Shown here: positions 25,250-34,118 of the stretch, one piece after another
Numbering within the stretch: the stretch's first letter is position 1
How the letters are laid out: each line of letters starts with the position of its first letter
Assembly (NCBI RefSeq): GCF_010367455.1
Contig: NZ_WRPR01000112.1
Coordinates: forward strand, 142,825 to 206,824
Source: Candidatus Laterigemmans baculatus
Lineage (GTDB): Bacteria; Planctomycetota; Planctomycetia; Pirellulales; Pirellulaceae
Direction: 5' to 3'
Length of the DNA: 64,000 nucleotides
The notes under the pieces: model-generated
What the model was told of the DNA's origin: nothing
Database searches by the model: none
What the model saw: the letters and a program-made list of their open reading frames with translations, nothing else
Position numbers and translations under genes: made by a program

Positions 25250-25662
25250 CCTCGACGATTCTCCGCTCCTCGACGCGGTACCTGTTTCCGGTGATCGCGC
25301 TGTTCTCGATCTTTTTGCTGCTCCGCGGCCATGACGAGCCTGGAGGCGGATTCGTCGGAGGCCTGCTGGCGGCGCTTTGCTTTGCCCTCTACGCCCTGGC
25401 CGACAGCGTGGAAGCGGCGCGGCGGTTGTTGCGTGTCGAAGAGCAGCAGTTGATCGGGATGGGGCTATTGCTGGCGGCCTGCAGCGGGCTGCCTGGACTG
25501 CTCGCCGGCGAGCCATTTCTCACCACCTACTGGACCGAGCAGTGGGTGATTCCGACGGTTGGCAAATTGAAGCTGGGAACTCCCTTGTTATTCGACGTCG
25601 GGGTCTATCTGACCGTCGTGGGAGTGGTGCTGATGATCCTCTTTCCGCTTGCCGAGGAGTAA
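25246..25662 (+). CDS. mrpB: Mrp antiporter subunit B
   Basis: 138-residue membrane subunit with four hydrophobic segments. The MrpB signature [17 protein letters not shown] follows the first helix, and the end [16 protein letters not shown] is typical. ATG at 25246 overlaps the mrpA stop (ATGA), indicating coupled translation. A longer in-frame upstream reading frame is antisense-like noise over mrpA and was not used. Confidence 0.94.
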   Translation: MTSTILRSSTRYLFPVIALFSIFLLLRGHDEPGGGFVGGLLAALCFALYALADSVEAARRLLRVEEQQLIGMGLLLAACSGLPGLLAGEPFLTTYWTEQWVIPTVGKLKLGTPLLFDVGVYLTVVGVVLMILFPLAEE

Positions 25663-25669
25663 CCGCACG

Positions 25670-26017
25670 ATGGAATGGATCATCTCGATCGTCGTCGGGG
25701 GGCTGTACGCCGCGGGGTTCTATTTGCTGATGCGGCGGAGTCTTGTGAAGGTCGTGATCGGATTGGTGCTGCTCTCCCAGGCGGCGAACCTGCTGATTTT
25801 CACCGCCGGCGGTCTCCGCAGCAGTCAGGCTCCGCTGGTTCCCGAAGGAGCGAAGGTTCCGCCGGAGGGATTTGCCGATCCTCTCCCTCAGGCGCTGATT
25901 CTGACGGCGATCGTGATTGGCTTTGGCGTGATCGCGTTCACCCTGGCACTGTTCCAGGTCGCCTACAAACGCGTGGGTACCGATGACCTCGACCAAATGA
26001 ATTCGACCGACACATGA
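25670..26017 (+). CDS. mrpC: Mrp antiporter subunit C
   Basis: 115-residue NuoK-like subunit with three hydrophobic helices: the start [21 protein letters not shown], then [17 protein letters not shown] and [21 protein letters not shown]. The conserved [15 protein letters not shown] stretch is diagnostic for MrpC. Start ATG 25670 is preferred over an in-frame codon at 25649 because a GAGGAG-type ribosome site lies before it and the family begins there. It starts 7 bp after mrpB. Confidence 0.94.
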   Translation: MEWIISIVVGGLYAAGFYLLMRRSLVKVVIGLVLLSQAANLLIFTAGGLRSSQAPLVPEGAKVPPEGFADPLPQALILTAIVIGFGVIAFTLALFQVAYKRVGTDDLDQMNSTDT

Positions 26018-27582
26018 ACTGGCTCCTGACGCTGCCCATCTTGCTACCGATGTTGGTCGCCAGCGGAATGATGCTGTTGCGGCGGCGGCCCATGGCGCAG
26101 CGTCTGGTCAGCGTCCTCGGCATGCTCGGCTTGCTGGCCACGGCGATCACGCTGCTCGTCACGGTCTACCGCGACGGCGTGCTGGCGATTCAGCTCGGCG
26201 GCTACGCGGCTCCCTATGGAATCTCGCTGGTCGCCGACCTGCTGGCCGCGATCATGGTCCTGTTGGCCGCGATGAAAGGAACGGCGGTCGTGATCTATTC
26301 CACGGTCAGCATCGACGCGGAACGCGAGGCCTACGGATACCATCCGCTACTGCACGTGTTGTTGATGGGAGTCTGCGGGGCGTTCCTGACCGGCGACCTG
26401 TTTAACCTGTACGTTTTCTTTGAAGTGCTGCTGATGTCCTCGTTCGTCCTGCTGACGCTGGGCGGCGAGCGGGGGCAGGTCGAGGGGGCGATCAAGTATG
26501 TGACGCTGAACCTGATCAGCTCCGCATTATTCCTCGCTGGGGCGGGAATTCTGTATGGGGTGACGGGGACGCTGAATATGGCCGACTTGGCGATCAAGCT
26601 GCCGGCCGCCGGGCAGCCGCAAGTGGCGAATATGCTGGCCATGATCTTCCTGTTAGCCTTCGGGATCAAAGCGGCAATCTTTCCACTCTTCTTCTGGTTG
26701 CCCGCTTCCTACCACACCGCTCCGGCGGCAATCTCAGCGATCTTTGCCGGGCTGCTCACCAAGGTGGGAGTTTATGCGCTGCTCCGAGTGTTCACCCTCG
26801 TATTCGTGCATGATATCGGGTTTACCCACGGCCTGATTTTGATGCTGGCGGGGTTCACCATGGTCACTGGTGTCCTCGGGGCCGCCGTGCAGAGTGAGTT
26901 TCGGCGGATCCTCTCCTTTCACATCATCAGCCAGATCGGTTACATGCTGATGGGGCTCGGCTTGATGGTCGTGCTGGCATGGTCGGACACCGAAGCCACA
27001 CGAGCGGCCGTCACGATGGGGCTCGGGGCCACCGTCTTCTATATTGCCCACCATATCGTGGTCAAAACGAACTTGTTTTTGGTCAGCGGAGTGGTCGAGC
27101 GGTTGCAAGGAACCGGCCGGCTCGATTCGCTGGGCGGGTTCTATGCCTCCCGTCCTGTGTTCTCGTTGCTGTTTTTAGTTCCCGCGCTGTCGCTCGCCGG
27201 AATCCCTCCCTTGTCCGGTTTCTGGGCAAAGCTAGCGCTCGTCCAGGCGGGGCTGAGGCTTGAGCAGTATGGGATTGTGGCGATCGCGCTGGCGGTCGGC
27301 GTATTGACGTTGTTCTCCATGACCAAGATTTGGGCAGCCGTCTTCTGGGCGCCCGATCCTGCCGAGCGGCCAGCCAGTGAGGAGCGGCCAGCCAGTGAGG
27401 AGCGGCTATCGAAGGAGAAGGGGTTGGCGATGATGATCGGCCCGATCGCCGGACTCGCTGGGATCACGCTGTTGATCGGTCTGGCAGCGGGGCCAATCTT
27501 CGAAGTGGCGATGCAGTCGGGGGTTCAATTGCTGAATCCGCAGATCTATATCGACGCGGTGCATCCGGTGGTGAGCGAATGA
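26014..27582 (+). CDS. mrpD: Mrp antiporter subunit D
   Basis: 522-residue NuoN/NuoM-like antiporter subunit with about 14 helices. Key stretches: [57 protein letters not shown] (membrane Lys), [29 protein letters not shown] and [18 protein letters not shown] hydrophilic loop near residues 451-468 contains Glu-Arg-Pro-Ala-Ser-Glu twice, made by an 18-bp repeat. ATG overlaps mrpC stop (ATGA at 26014-26017), and its TGA overlaps mrpE. Confidence 0.95.
   Translation: MNWLLTLPILLPMLVASGMMLLRRRPMAQRLVSVLGMLGLLATAITLLVTVYRDGVLAIQLGGYAAPYGISLVADLLAAIMVLLAAMKGTAVVIYSTVSIDAEREAYGYHPLLHVLLMGVCGAFLTGDLFNLYVFFEVLLMSSFVLLTLGGERGQVEGAIKYVTLNLISSALFLAGAGILYGVTGTLNMADLAIKLPAAGQPQVANMLAMIFLLAFGIKAAIFPLFFWLPASYHTAPAAISAIFAGLLTKVGVYALLRVFTLVFVHDIGFTHGLILMLAGFTMVTGVLGAAVQSEFRRILSFHIISQIGYMLMGLGLMVVLAWSDTEATRAAVTMGLGATVFYIAHHIVVKTNLFLVSGVVERLQGTGRLDSLGGFYASRPVFSLLFLVPALSLAGIPPLSGFWAKLALVQAGLRLEQYGIVAIALAVGVLTLFSMTKIWAAVFWAPDPAERPASEERPASEERLSKEKGLAMMIGPIAGLAGITLLIGLAAGPIFEVAMQSGVQLLNPQIYIDAVHPVVSE
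27364..27399 (+). repeat. 18-bp direct repeat, 2 copies, in mrpD
   Basis: GAGCGGCCAGCCAGTGAG at 27364 and 27382, identical, with a diverged third start at 27400. It encodes Glu-Arg-Pro-Ala-Ser-Glu in a loop between membrane helices. Confidence 0.95.
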
Positions 27583-28055
27583 GACTCTTTTTGGGTAACC
27601 TCCTGCTGGCGTTCGTGTGGTCGCTGATGATCGCCGAGTTTTCGGTGGCCAGCCTGATTATGGGATTCGCGTTTGGCTTTCTTTTGCTGTGGCTCTTCCA
27701 ACCGCTTGTTGGCGGGTCGAGCTATTTTGGCAAGGTGCGGCAGATCGTTCGCTTTTCGCTGTTCCTAGCCAAAGAAATTGTGCGGGCAAATTTGCATGTT
27801 GCCTGGCATGTGATCACCCCCTCGAGCTTTTTCAAGCCGGGAATTATCGCCGTTCCACTCGAACCCCAAACGGATTTCGAAGCCACCTTGCTGGCCAATA
27901 TCCTAACGCTGACTCCCGGATCCTTTTCGGTCGATATTTCCACGGACCGGCGGGTGTTGTACGTGCATGTGATGGACGTAGAGAATGCGGAGCGAACGCG
28001 TTGGGAGCTGAAAGAGCAGTATGAGACGCCGCTGTTGGAGATTCTCCGTTCATGA
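27579..28055 (+). CDS. mrpE: Mrp antiporter subunit E
   Basis: 158-residue subunit. Two N-terminal hydrophobic segments, then the conserved motifs [20 protein letters not shown], then [34 protein letters not shown] and YVHVMDVE, which define MrpE. ATG overlaps the mrpD stop (ATGA) and its own TGA overlaps mrpF in the same way, so the operon is translationally coupled through this stretch. Confidence 0.95.
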   Translation: MRLFLGNLLLAFVWSLMIAEFSVASLIMGFAFGFLLLWLFQPLVGGSSYFGKVRQIVRFSLFLAKEIVRANLHVAWHVITPSSFFKPGIIAVPLEPQTDFEATLLANILTLTPGSFSVDISTDRRVLYVHVMDVENAERTRWELKEQYETPLLEILRS

Positions 28056-28339
28056 CTCTCTATGGCTATCCTGTCGTCGCGGTAGTGTCTCTGTTAGCGA
28101 TGAATCTGCTGGTGGTGGCGATATTTTTTGCGGTGGTCCGACTGCTGCGAGGGCCGAGTTTGTCGGACCGCGTCGTGGCGCTCGACTTGGTCGGTGTGCT
28201 GGCGGTGGGAATGATCTCGGTGCACGCGGTTTTCACCGGCCAGCCGATGCTCCTGCGGGTTGCGATTCTGCTGGCGCTCGTAGCGTTCGTGGGCACGGTG
28301 GCATTTGCGTTTTTCCTGGAGAAGCGAGGCAGAGAATGA
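28052..28339 (+). CDS. mrpF: Mrp antiporter subunit F
   Basis: 95-residue subunit with three helices. Typical MrpF motif RLLRGPSLSDRVVALDLVG after helix 1 with the conserved Asp, and VAFVGTVAFAFFLEKRG at the end. ATGA overlaps on both sides. Confidence 0.94.
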   Translation: MTLYGYPVVAVVSLLAMNLLVVAIFFAVVRLLRGPSLSDRVVALDLVGVLAVGMISVHAVFTGQPMLLRVAILLALVAFVGTVAFAFFLEKRGRE

Positions 28340-28728
28340 TGGCGCACCTCAACGACCTGCTGGTCTGCCTGTTCATGCTCGCCGGCGCGATTTTTTGTTT
28401 GATCGCCTCGCTCGGCGTGTTTCGGATGCCCGACCTTTACACGCGGATGCAGGCAGCGGCGAAGTCGAGCACGCTGGGCGTTGTGTGCATCATTCTCTCG
28501 GTCGCGATTCACTTTGGCGACGCGGGAGTCACGACGCGGGCGATGTTGGTAATCGTGTTCCTGTTCTTGACGGCGCCGGTGGCCGCGCACATGGTGGCGC
28601 GTGCCGGGTACATCAGCAACGTTCCGCTGTGGCATCGTTCGGTGGCCGACGAGCTTCGCGGCCAGTACGATGCGGCGACCCATGAATTGGCCAGCGGCCG
28701 CCCATCCGCGGAGGATCCCCGCGGCTGA
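28336..28728 (+). CDS. mrpG: Mrp antiporter subunit G
   Basis: 130-residue subunit with three helices. Signature FCLIASLGVFRMPDLYTRMQAAAKSSTLGV is diagnostic. I place the start at ATG 28336, which overlaps the mrpF stop; the next codon is also ATG. An upstream extension in the same frame covers mrpF out of frame and is not real. It completes the A-G set in standard order, so a seven-subunit antiporter can be assembled. Confidence 0.94.
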   Translation: MMAHLNDLLVCLFMLAGAIFCLIASLGVFRMPDLYTRMQAAAKSSTLGVVCIILSVAIHFGDAGVTTRAMLVIVFLFLTAPVAAHMVARAGYISNVPLWHRSVADELRGQYDAATHELASGRPSAEDPRG

Positions 28729-28739
28729 CCGCGGCTCCC

Positions 28740-29522
28740 ATGGAACGCTCCTCCGCGGACCCGTCACCGCCCCCTGCCCCGCCCGATCCGGGCTCAAATA
28801 GCGGCGGTTTGTCGAGCCGAGCGAAAATCACCATCGCCGCGGGGCTCGTGGTCGCACTGGTCGGCCTTTCGCTGGTCCTCCGCGATTGGGTTTCGCTGGC
28901 GGTGCTGCTCGATTGGGAGCAGCAACTGCGGGAGTGGCAGGAATCGCATCCGCTGTGGGTTTATATTGCCGCGTTCGCGCTGTACGTGCTGGTCACCGGA
29001 GCGTCGCTGCCGGGAGCGGTTCCACTGTCCGTGGTGTATGGATGGTATTTTGGGTTTCTCCCGGCGGTGGTACTGATCAGCTTTGCGTCGACCAGTGGTG
29101 CGACGCTGGCTTTTCTCAGCAGCCGATATCTGCTTCGCGATGCCGTCGAGCGTCGTTTTGGGGCGCGCCTGCGGAGCATCAACGACGCGATTCGCCGCGA
29201 AGGGGTGTACTACCTGATCACCGCTCGGCTGATTCCTGGGGTTCCCTTCGTCGTCATCAATCTGGTGATGGGACTCACGCCGATTCGCGTGGGTACGTTT
29301 TGGTGGGCCAGCCAGTTGGGGATGCTTCCCGGCACGCTGCTGTACGTGTGGGTGGGGTCCGCTTTTCCCGATCTCCAGACGCTCGTCGACCGCGGCGTTG
29401 GGAGCGTGGTGACGGCGGAGATCGTGGCCGCGTTCTTGTGCCTGGCCCTGTTTCCGCTGGCGATCCGGCAGCTGGTGGCGTATGTCCGCCGTCGGCGAGG
29501 CCGGGGGCTTTCTGAGCCGTAG
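28740..29522 (+). CDS. TVP38/TMEM64-type (VTT domain) membrane protein
   Basis: 260-residue DedA-superfamily membrane protein. After a Pro-rich cytoplasmic N-terminus (residues 1-28) and a first helix, the VTT domain is visible: TGASLPGAVPLSVVYGWYFGFLPAVVLISFASTSGATLAFLSSRYLLRD, then ITARLIPGVPFVVINLVMGL and MLPGTLLYVWVGSAF. Family members act in lipid scrambling or ion handling. It starts 11 bp after mrpG and is probably part of the Mrp transcript. Its last residues (Ser-Glu-Pro) and TAG stop fall in the left arm of a dispersed repeat. Confidence 0.87.
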   Translation: MERSSADPSPPPAPPDPGSNSGGLSSRAKITIAAGLVVALVGLSLVLRDWVSLAVLLDWEQQLREWQESHPLWVYIAAFALYVLVTGASLPGAVPLSVVYGWYFGFLPAVVLISFASTSGATLAFLSSRYLLRDAVERRFGARLRSINDAIRREGVYYLITARLIPGVPFVVINLVMGLTPIRVGTFWWASQLGMLPGTLLYVWVGSAFPDLQTLVDRGVGSVVTAEIVAAFLCLALFPLAIRQLVAYVRRRRGRGLSEP

Positions 29523-29636
29523 GCGCTAGCCTCGGGCGTCGCGTCCCGAAACCGTGTGTCAAATCAGCCGCCACGCGCTAGCGTCCGGTTCCGCTGCGAA
29601 AAAATTGACCGGGGCGCTAGCCCGTCACTGCGGCTC
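29514..29636. repeat. GGCGCTAGCC-family inverted element at a convergent junction
   Basis: Left arm GAGCCGTAGGCGCTAGCCTC (29514-29533, continuing GGG), a middle TCAGCCGCCACGCGCTAGCG arm, and right arm GGGGCGCTAGCCCGTCACTG (29611-29630) then CGGCTC. The left arm supplies the TAG stop of the VTT gene; the right arm supplies the last codons and TGA of the nitrilase-fold gene. Bidirectional terminator function is plausible. Confidence 0.88.
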
Positions 29637-30452
29637 GCTGAGTTTGCCGTAGAACTCGGGGCGGCGGTCGGCGAAACGATCGATCACGTGGCTCCCTGGC
29701 GTCCGCTCGATGCGTTTGTTGCGGGCCGCGGCGAGATCGATCTCGGCGACCAGCAGGGTCTCTTCGTCGGAGACCGCACGGGCCAGTTCGACGCCATCGG
29801 GGCCGCAAATCGAGCTCAGTCCGCAGAAGTGAAAGCTCCGCTCGCGGCCGATCCGGTTGGCGGCGATGAAATAGAGGTGGTTCTCCATGCTTCGCGCCGG
29901 GGGGACGATCTCGGCGGTCCGCCGGGCGGCGACCGGCCAATTGGTCGACAGCGCGATCACATCCGCCTGTTCGAGTCCGAGCACCCGCATCGGTTCGGGG
30001 AACGAGCTGTCGTAGCAAATCGCCAAGCCCACCCGCATCTCACCCGCTTGGTACACCGCATAGGGACGTTGGCTGCAGTCGACGAATCGATCGACGCCGA
30101 GATGGGGCAGATGAATTTTTCGGTAGCTGCCGAGAACTCCTGCGGGCCCGACCAGAGCCGAAGCGTTATAGAGGCACTCGCCGTCCCGTTCGAGAAAGCC
30201 GATCACGGCAAACCGATTTCCCCCTGCACCGCAGGCCTTGCTGATCCGTTGCCACAAGGGATCGTCGATCGCCCGCGCATGCGGCAAAGCCTCCTCGCGG
30301 CTTTCAAAGCAGTAGCCCGTCAGTGCGCACTCCGGGAGCACGACCAAGTCCGCTCCGGCCTCGGCCGCTCGGCCGATCCAGTCGACCGCGGCGGCCAGAT
30401 TGGCTTCCACCTCTCCGAGCTTCACATCGATCTGAGCGGCGGCAACGCGCAT
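29625..30452 (-). CDS. Carbon-nitrogen hydrolase (nitrilase superfamily)
   Basis: Soluble amidase-type enzyme with the Glu-Lys-Cys triad: E41 in [12 protein letters not shown]112 in GSYRKIHLP and C146 in [11 protein letters not shown]. Length 275 aa fits a single-domain member. Loop sequences resemble amidases or N-carbamoyl/agmatine-type enzymes but the substrate cannot be fixed. Start ATG 30450-30452. The C-terminal Ser-Glu-Pro-Gln is derived from a dispersed repeat arm. It is divergent from the transhydrogenase gene, with a repeat tract in the shared upstream region. Confidence 0.88.
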   Translation of the reverse strand: MRVAAAQIDVKLGEVEANLAAAVDWIGRAAEAGADLVVLPECALTGYCFESREEALPHARAIDDPLWQRISKACGAGGNRFAVIGFLERDGECLYNASALVGPAGVLGSYRKIHLPHLGVDRFVDCSQRPYAVYQAGEMRVGLAICYDSSFPEPMRVLGLEQADVIALSTNWPVAARRTAEIVPPARSMENHLYFIAANRIGRERSFHFCGLSSICGPDGVELARAVSDEETLLVAEIDLAAARNKRIERTPGSHVIDRFADRRPEFYGKLSEPQ

Positions 30453-30466
30453 CGGGTTCTCCTGGG

Positions 30467-30545
30467 TTGTCAGGACAAAGGGGTTGTCAGGACAAAGGGG
30501 CTGTCAGAACAAAAGGGGGCGTCAGAACAAAAGGGGGCGTCAGAG
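30467..30545. repeat. 17-19 bp tandem repeat, about 4 copies, in a divergent promoter region
   Basis: Units of the form (T/C)TGTCAG(G/A)ACAAA(A)GGG(G) start at 30467, 30484, 30501 and about 30520. The period varies (17, 17, 19), unlike the in-frame coding repeats. The tract begins 15 bp upstream of the nitrilase-fold start and ends about 65 bp upstream of sthA, so copy number would change the spacing of both promoters. Confidence 0.93.
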
Positions 30546-30610
30546 CGATCGGATCGGTAAGTCGGAAGAATGGTCTACCGGCGGCGCCCATTCTCGCGAT
30601 AATTACTCGC

Positions 30611-32002
30611 ATGAGCGAATCAAAATATGACTATGACGTCGTGGTGATCGGGACCGGTCCGGGGGGCGAGGGGGCTGCGATGCAAGCGGCCAAAGGGGGC
30701 GCTCGCGTTGCCGTGGTCGAACGATACACGCAAATCGGTGGCGGTTGCACCCACTGGGGAACCATCCCCAGCAAAGCGCTGCGGTACAGCATCAGTGCGA
30801 TCACGCAGGCGATGAACAACCCCACGGTCCGCGAGATGGGGATCCACGTCAGCCCCACCATGGATCAACTCCGCCGCAGCAGCCAAGCGATCACGAACAA
30901 GCAGGTCGCGATGCGGCAGTCCTTCTACGATCGCAACGGAGTCCCGATCCTCCAAGGCGAAGCTCGGTTCGTCGATGAACACACGATCGAGATCGACGGC
31001 GATCGGCGGGTGAGTGGCGAGCGGTTTGTGATCGCCACCGGCTCGCGCCCCTACCGGCCGCCGGGAGTCGATTTCAGTCATCCGCGGATTTTTGACAGCG
31101 ACACGATCCTTGGGATCCCCGAGAAACCCTACTCGATCACCGTCTACGGGGCGGGCGTCATCGGTTGTGAATACGCTTCGATGTTTCGCAACTTGGGGAT
31201 GAAGGTCAACTTGGTCAACACCCGCGAAAAGTTGCTCGAGTTTCTCGACGACGAAGTCATCGACGCCCTCTCCTACCATCTCCGTGACCAGGGGGTGCTG
31301 ATTCGACACAACGAGGAGATGGAGCGGGTTGAAGGTCGCGATGACGGAGCGGTGTTGCACCTCAAGAGCGGCAAGCGGCTGAAGACGGATGTGTTTCTGT
31401 GGGCCAACGGCCGCCAAGGCAATACCGCGGCGCTGGGGCTCGAGAAGATCGGCATCGAGCCCAACAACCGCGGCCAGCTCGAAGTCGACGACCAGTTCCA
31501 GACGGCGCTCGAGCATATCTATGCCGTCGGCGATGTGATCGGCTACCCGTCGCTGGCCAGCGCCGCGTACACCCAAGGCCGCGCCGCAGCGATGCACATT
31601 CAAGGCGCCAAGGATGGAAACCTGCGGCTCTATGATATTCCCACCGGTATCTATACCAGTCCCGAAATCAGCTCGGTGGGTAAAACCGAACGCGAATTGA
31701 CCGCCGCCTGCATCCCCTATGAGATCGGCTTCAGTCAATTCAAGAGCCTGGCTCGCGCCCAGATCACCGGGCAGACGACCGGCATGCTCAAGCTGTTGTT
31801 TCACCGCGACACGCTGGAGATCCTCGGCGTCCACTGCTTCGGCTCGCAAGCCGCCGAGATCATCCATATCGGCCAGGCGATCATGAGCCAGCCGCCCGGG
31901 CACAACACGTTGGAATATTTCTTCGAGACCACCTTCAATTATCCAACGATGGCCGAAGCCTACCGAGTGGCCGCGCTCAACGGGTACAACCGTTTGTTCT
32001 AG
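30611..32002 (+). CDS. sthA: Soluble pyridine nucleotide transhydrogenase (Si-specific)
   Basis: FAD-dependent flavoprotein that moves hydride between NADPH and NAD+, keeping the two pools balanced. 463 aa. FAD-binding [17 protein letters not shown] near residue 13; the SthA-type site [15 protein letters not shown], which keeps the second Cys position as His/Thr instead of the CxxxxC disulfide of lipoamide dehydrogenase; second dinucleotide site [13 protein letters not shown]; and [17 protein letters not shown]. Start ATG 30611; the longer in-frame frame runs back through intergenic repeats. The C-terminal dimer domain is complete. Confidence 0.93.
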   Translation: MSESKYDYDVVVIGTGPGGEGAAMQAAKGGARVAVVERYTQIGGGCTHWGTIPSKALRYSISAITQAMNNPTVREMGIHVSPTMDQLRRSSQAITNKQVAMRQSFYDRNGVPILQGEARFVDEHTIEIDGDRRVSGERFVIATGSRPYRPPGVDFSHPRIFDSDTILGIPEKPYSITVYGAGVIGCEYASMFRNLGMKVNLVNTREKLLEFLDDEVIDALSYHLRDQGVLIRHNEEMERVEGRDDGAVLHLKSGKRLKTDVFLWANGRQGNTAALGLEKIGIEPNNRGQLEVDDQFQTALEHIYAVGDVIGYPSLASAAYTQGRAAAMHIQGAKDGNLRLYDIPTGIYTSPEISSVGKTERELTAACIPYEIGFSQFKSLARAQITGQTTGMLKLLFHRDTLEILGVHCFGSQAAEIIHIGQAIMSQPPGHNTLEYFFETTFNYPTMAEAYRVAALNGYNRLF

Positions 32003-32128
32003 CGGGATTGTCAGCGGCGCTCGGTCCAAAAAAACTGAGCCGACGGCGCTAGCCGCGGGTTCTGCACCGGAAAACCCGGGACGCGCGTGGCCCGAGGCTA
32101 GCGCCTACGGCTCAAAAGATAGGATTGC
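32003..32128. repeat. GGCGCTAGCC-family inverted element between sthA and the CCA-type gene
   Basis: Arms 32037-32059 (GAGCCGACGGCGCTAGCCGC then GGG) and 32091-32113 (CCCGAGGCTAGCGCCTACGG then CTC) are complementary with a few mismatches, loop about 31 bp. It sits at a convergent junction. Confidence 0.88.
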
Positions 32129-33418
32129 TCAGTCCCTCTGCCCCTTGAGCCACTGTTCGGCTTGCTCGCCGGTGGTCAGCTCTCCGTCGAGCTGGGCGTC
32201 GCGGACTCGCTGCAGGATGACTCGAAACTCGGGGCCAGGCCGCATTCCAATCCGCTTGAGGTCTTCGCCCGAGAGCAGCGGAGGCGGGTTGAGTTGCTCG
32301 GGCGGCCAGGCCATTCGCTCGCGGACCAGGGCAAGCGGGGCATCGTCGTGGCGGTCGGCACGCGCGATCGCAGTGGCCAGCGCGACGACCGCCGGGGCGT
32401 GTCGCTGGACCAGCAGCGGCTGCAGGCGGGACCAGGGGAGTTGGTCGGCGCCGAGCAATTCGGCGTGGTCCCGCAGCGCCGCGCGGGCCGCCTCGGCTTC
32501 GGCCGTGGAGAGTTTCCAGCCGGTGACGATTTCCTCCAGCGCCTCGGTGGCCGAGGAATCGCAGCAGAGGGCCAGCGCCGCCAGGCGGGCTCCAAAACTG
32601 GTCCCCTCAAAATTCGCTAGCCGAAGTTGCAACTCCCGCAACGTCGCCGCGTCGGCCAGGGCCGCATCGACTCGAGGCATGATGGCGGCCGATAAGCGGC
32701 TGTCATAGAGCAGCGCGAGTCCCTCCCCGGCGGCCGGGTCTCGCAGCAACCGGCGCATCTCGGCCGCGATTCGCTCGCCGCTGCAGACCGTCACTTCGGC
32801 GGCATGCACGAGCACCGCATCCCACGTCACCGGCTCGATCTCGAGTCCATAGCTGGCGGCAAAGCGGACGGCCCGCAACAGCCGGAGCCGGTCCTCTTGG
32901 AACCGCGCATGCGGATCGCCGATAGCTCGGATCCGTCGGCCTTCGAGGTCCTGGCGGCCGCCGATGAAGTCGATCACCTGGTGTTCGGTCGGATCATAGA
33001 ACAGCCCGTTGATGGTAAAATCGCGCCGCTGGGCGTCTTCGGCCGGCGTGCTGTAGCAAACCGTGTCGGGGCGACGACCGTCGGTGTACGGTCCATCGCT
33101 GCGGAAGGTGGCCACCTCGACCGGCGCTTGTCCGGCTCGCTTTTTCCCGAGCACGTTGATCACCCCGAACGCGGCTCCGATCGGCAGCGTGCGGCGATGA
33201 CCGAAGATGCTGCGGATCCGCTCCGGGTGGGCGTCGGTGGCGACGTCGTAGTCTTTGGGCGTTAGCCCCAGCAGCCCATCGCGGACGCAGCCTCCGGCCA
33301 AGTAGGCGAGGTGGCCCTCGGACCGCAGACGCTGGATAATCTCCAGCGCCAAGACGGCGTTGGGATCGGTCGCGATCGCCAGCTCGATCGACTGCACAAT
33401 ATCGTTCATCAATTTCAT
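32129..33418 (-). CDS. CCA tRNA nucleotidyltransferase / poly(A) polymerase family
   Basis: Class II nucleotidyltransferase that adds CCA (or A) to RNA 3' ends. Catalytic head: LAGGCVRDGLLGLTPKDYDVATDA, with the DxD metal pair in DYD; then RRDFTINGLFYDP and GGRQDLEGRRIRAIGDPHARFQEDRLRLLRAVRFAASY, typical of the neck. The C-terminal helical body follows to 429 aa, a normal length. The distinction between CCA-adding, A-adding and poly(A) polymerase cannot be made by eye. Two starts, nine bases apart, are possible. Divergent from the Nudix gene, 22 bp away. Confidence 0.9.
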   Translation of the reverse strand: MKLMNDIVQSIELAIATDPNAVLALEIIQRLRSEGHLAYLAGGCVRDGLLGLTPKDYDVATDAHPERIRSIFGHRRTLPIGAAFGVINVLGKKRAGQAPVEVATFRSDGPYTDGRRPDTVCYSTPAEDAQRRDFTINGLFYDPTEHQVIDFIGGRQDLEGRRIRAIGDPHARFQEDRLRLLRAVRFAASYGLEIEPVTWDAVLVHAAEVTVCSGERIAAEMRRLLRDPAAGEGLALLYDSRLSAAIMPRVDAALADAATLRELQLRLANFEGTSFGARLAALALCCDSSATEALEEIVTGWKLSTAEAEAARAALRDHAELLGADQLPWSRLQPLLVQRHAPAVVALATAIARADRHDDAPLALVRERMAWPPEQLNPPPLLSGEDLKRIGMRPGPEFRVILQRVRDAQLDGELTTGEQAEQWLKGQRD

Positions 33419-33440
33419 TTCAATTCAGGAGACAGCATCG

Positions 33441-33917
33441 GTGACCGATCCCGCTCAGGAGCAGTCGAGTGATCCGTCGTTCGGAGGACTCCACGTTCCC
33501 AAAGGCGCCAAGGATCCGCGCGGGCGGCGAGGGGTGGTGGGTGTCATCATGCGCGACGAAACGTTTCTCGTCATCCGCCGTTCCCAGCGGGTCGCTGCTC
33601 CCGGCCTGTTGTGCTTCGCCGGCGGTGGCATCGAACCGGGAGAGAGCGAGCCCCAAGCCCTGATTCGCGAACTGCAAGAAGAACTCGCCCTGGAAGCCGA
33701 GCCGGTCGCCTGCGTGTGGCGGAGCGTCACGGCCTGGGGAACCCAGCTGGCCTGGTGGACCGCGCGGATCGAAGCCGATGCCGAACCGGTTCCGAACCCG
33801 GCCGAAGTCGAAGCCTACATGTGGATGCGCCGCGAAGAACTCGAGATCGCCGCCAAATGCCTCCCCAGCATGCCCCAGTTCCTCTCGGCCTGGGCCCAAG
33901 GGGAGATCGAGCTGTGA
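33441..33917 (+). CDS. Nudix hydrolase
   Basis: Nucleoside-diphosphate-linked hydrolase. Nudix box GGIEPGESEPQALIRELQEEL fits G-x5-E-x7-REL-x-EE, with Ala where the final Gly usually lies. I place the start at GTG 33441 (158 aa), with AGGAGA eight to nine bases upstream; an in-frame frame further upstream overlaps the divergent CCA-type gene and is unlikely. The C-terminal part, ending WAQGEIEL, suggests an A/G-specific or housecleaning member, but the substrate is unknown. Confidence 0.85.
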   Translation: MTDPAQEQSSDPSFGGLHVPKGAKDPRGRRGVVGVIMRDETFLVIRRSQRVAAPGLLCFAGGGIEPGESEPQALIRELQEELALEAEPVACVWRSVTAWGTQLAWWTARIEADAEPVPNPAEVEAYMWMRREELEIAAKCLPSMPQFLSAWAQGEIEL

Positions 33918-33969
33918 ACAGGTCACCAGCCGCCGTGCTTCGTGCGTCCGGTCGCATCGTTCGAAGCCT

Positions 33970-34099
33970 GAGCCGAAGGCGCTAGCCTCGGGCCCAGTCC
34001 GGTCCGCGGCGTGGGAAAACTTTGCGCTGGAGCGACGTTTAGTCACGCGTTCGATCCGCCTAGCGGCCCGGCGGAACCCGAGGCTAGCGCCTGCGGCTC
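33970..34099. repeat. GGCGCTAGCC-family inverted element between the Nudix and LptC/A-like genes
   Basis: Arms GAGCCGAAGGCGCTAGCCTC (33970-33989, then GGG) and CCCGAGGCTAGCGCCTGCGG (34077-34096, then CTC). The 84-bp interior resembles that of the copy at 53302-53431 (shared CCAGTCCGGTCCGCG/CCATTCCGGTCCGCG and GTGGGAAAAC). Convergent junction. Confidence 0.88.
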
Positions 34100-34118
34100 A
34101 ACGGAGGGGGCCGGAAGG

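Noticed and set aside
30620..32029. 469-codon open frame antisense to sthA
   Set aside because: Shadow of a well-conserved flavoprotein gene; no recognisable motif.
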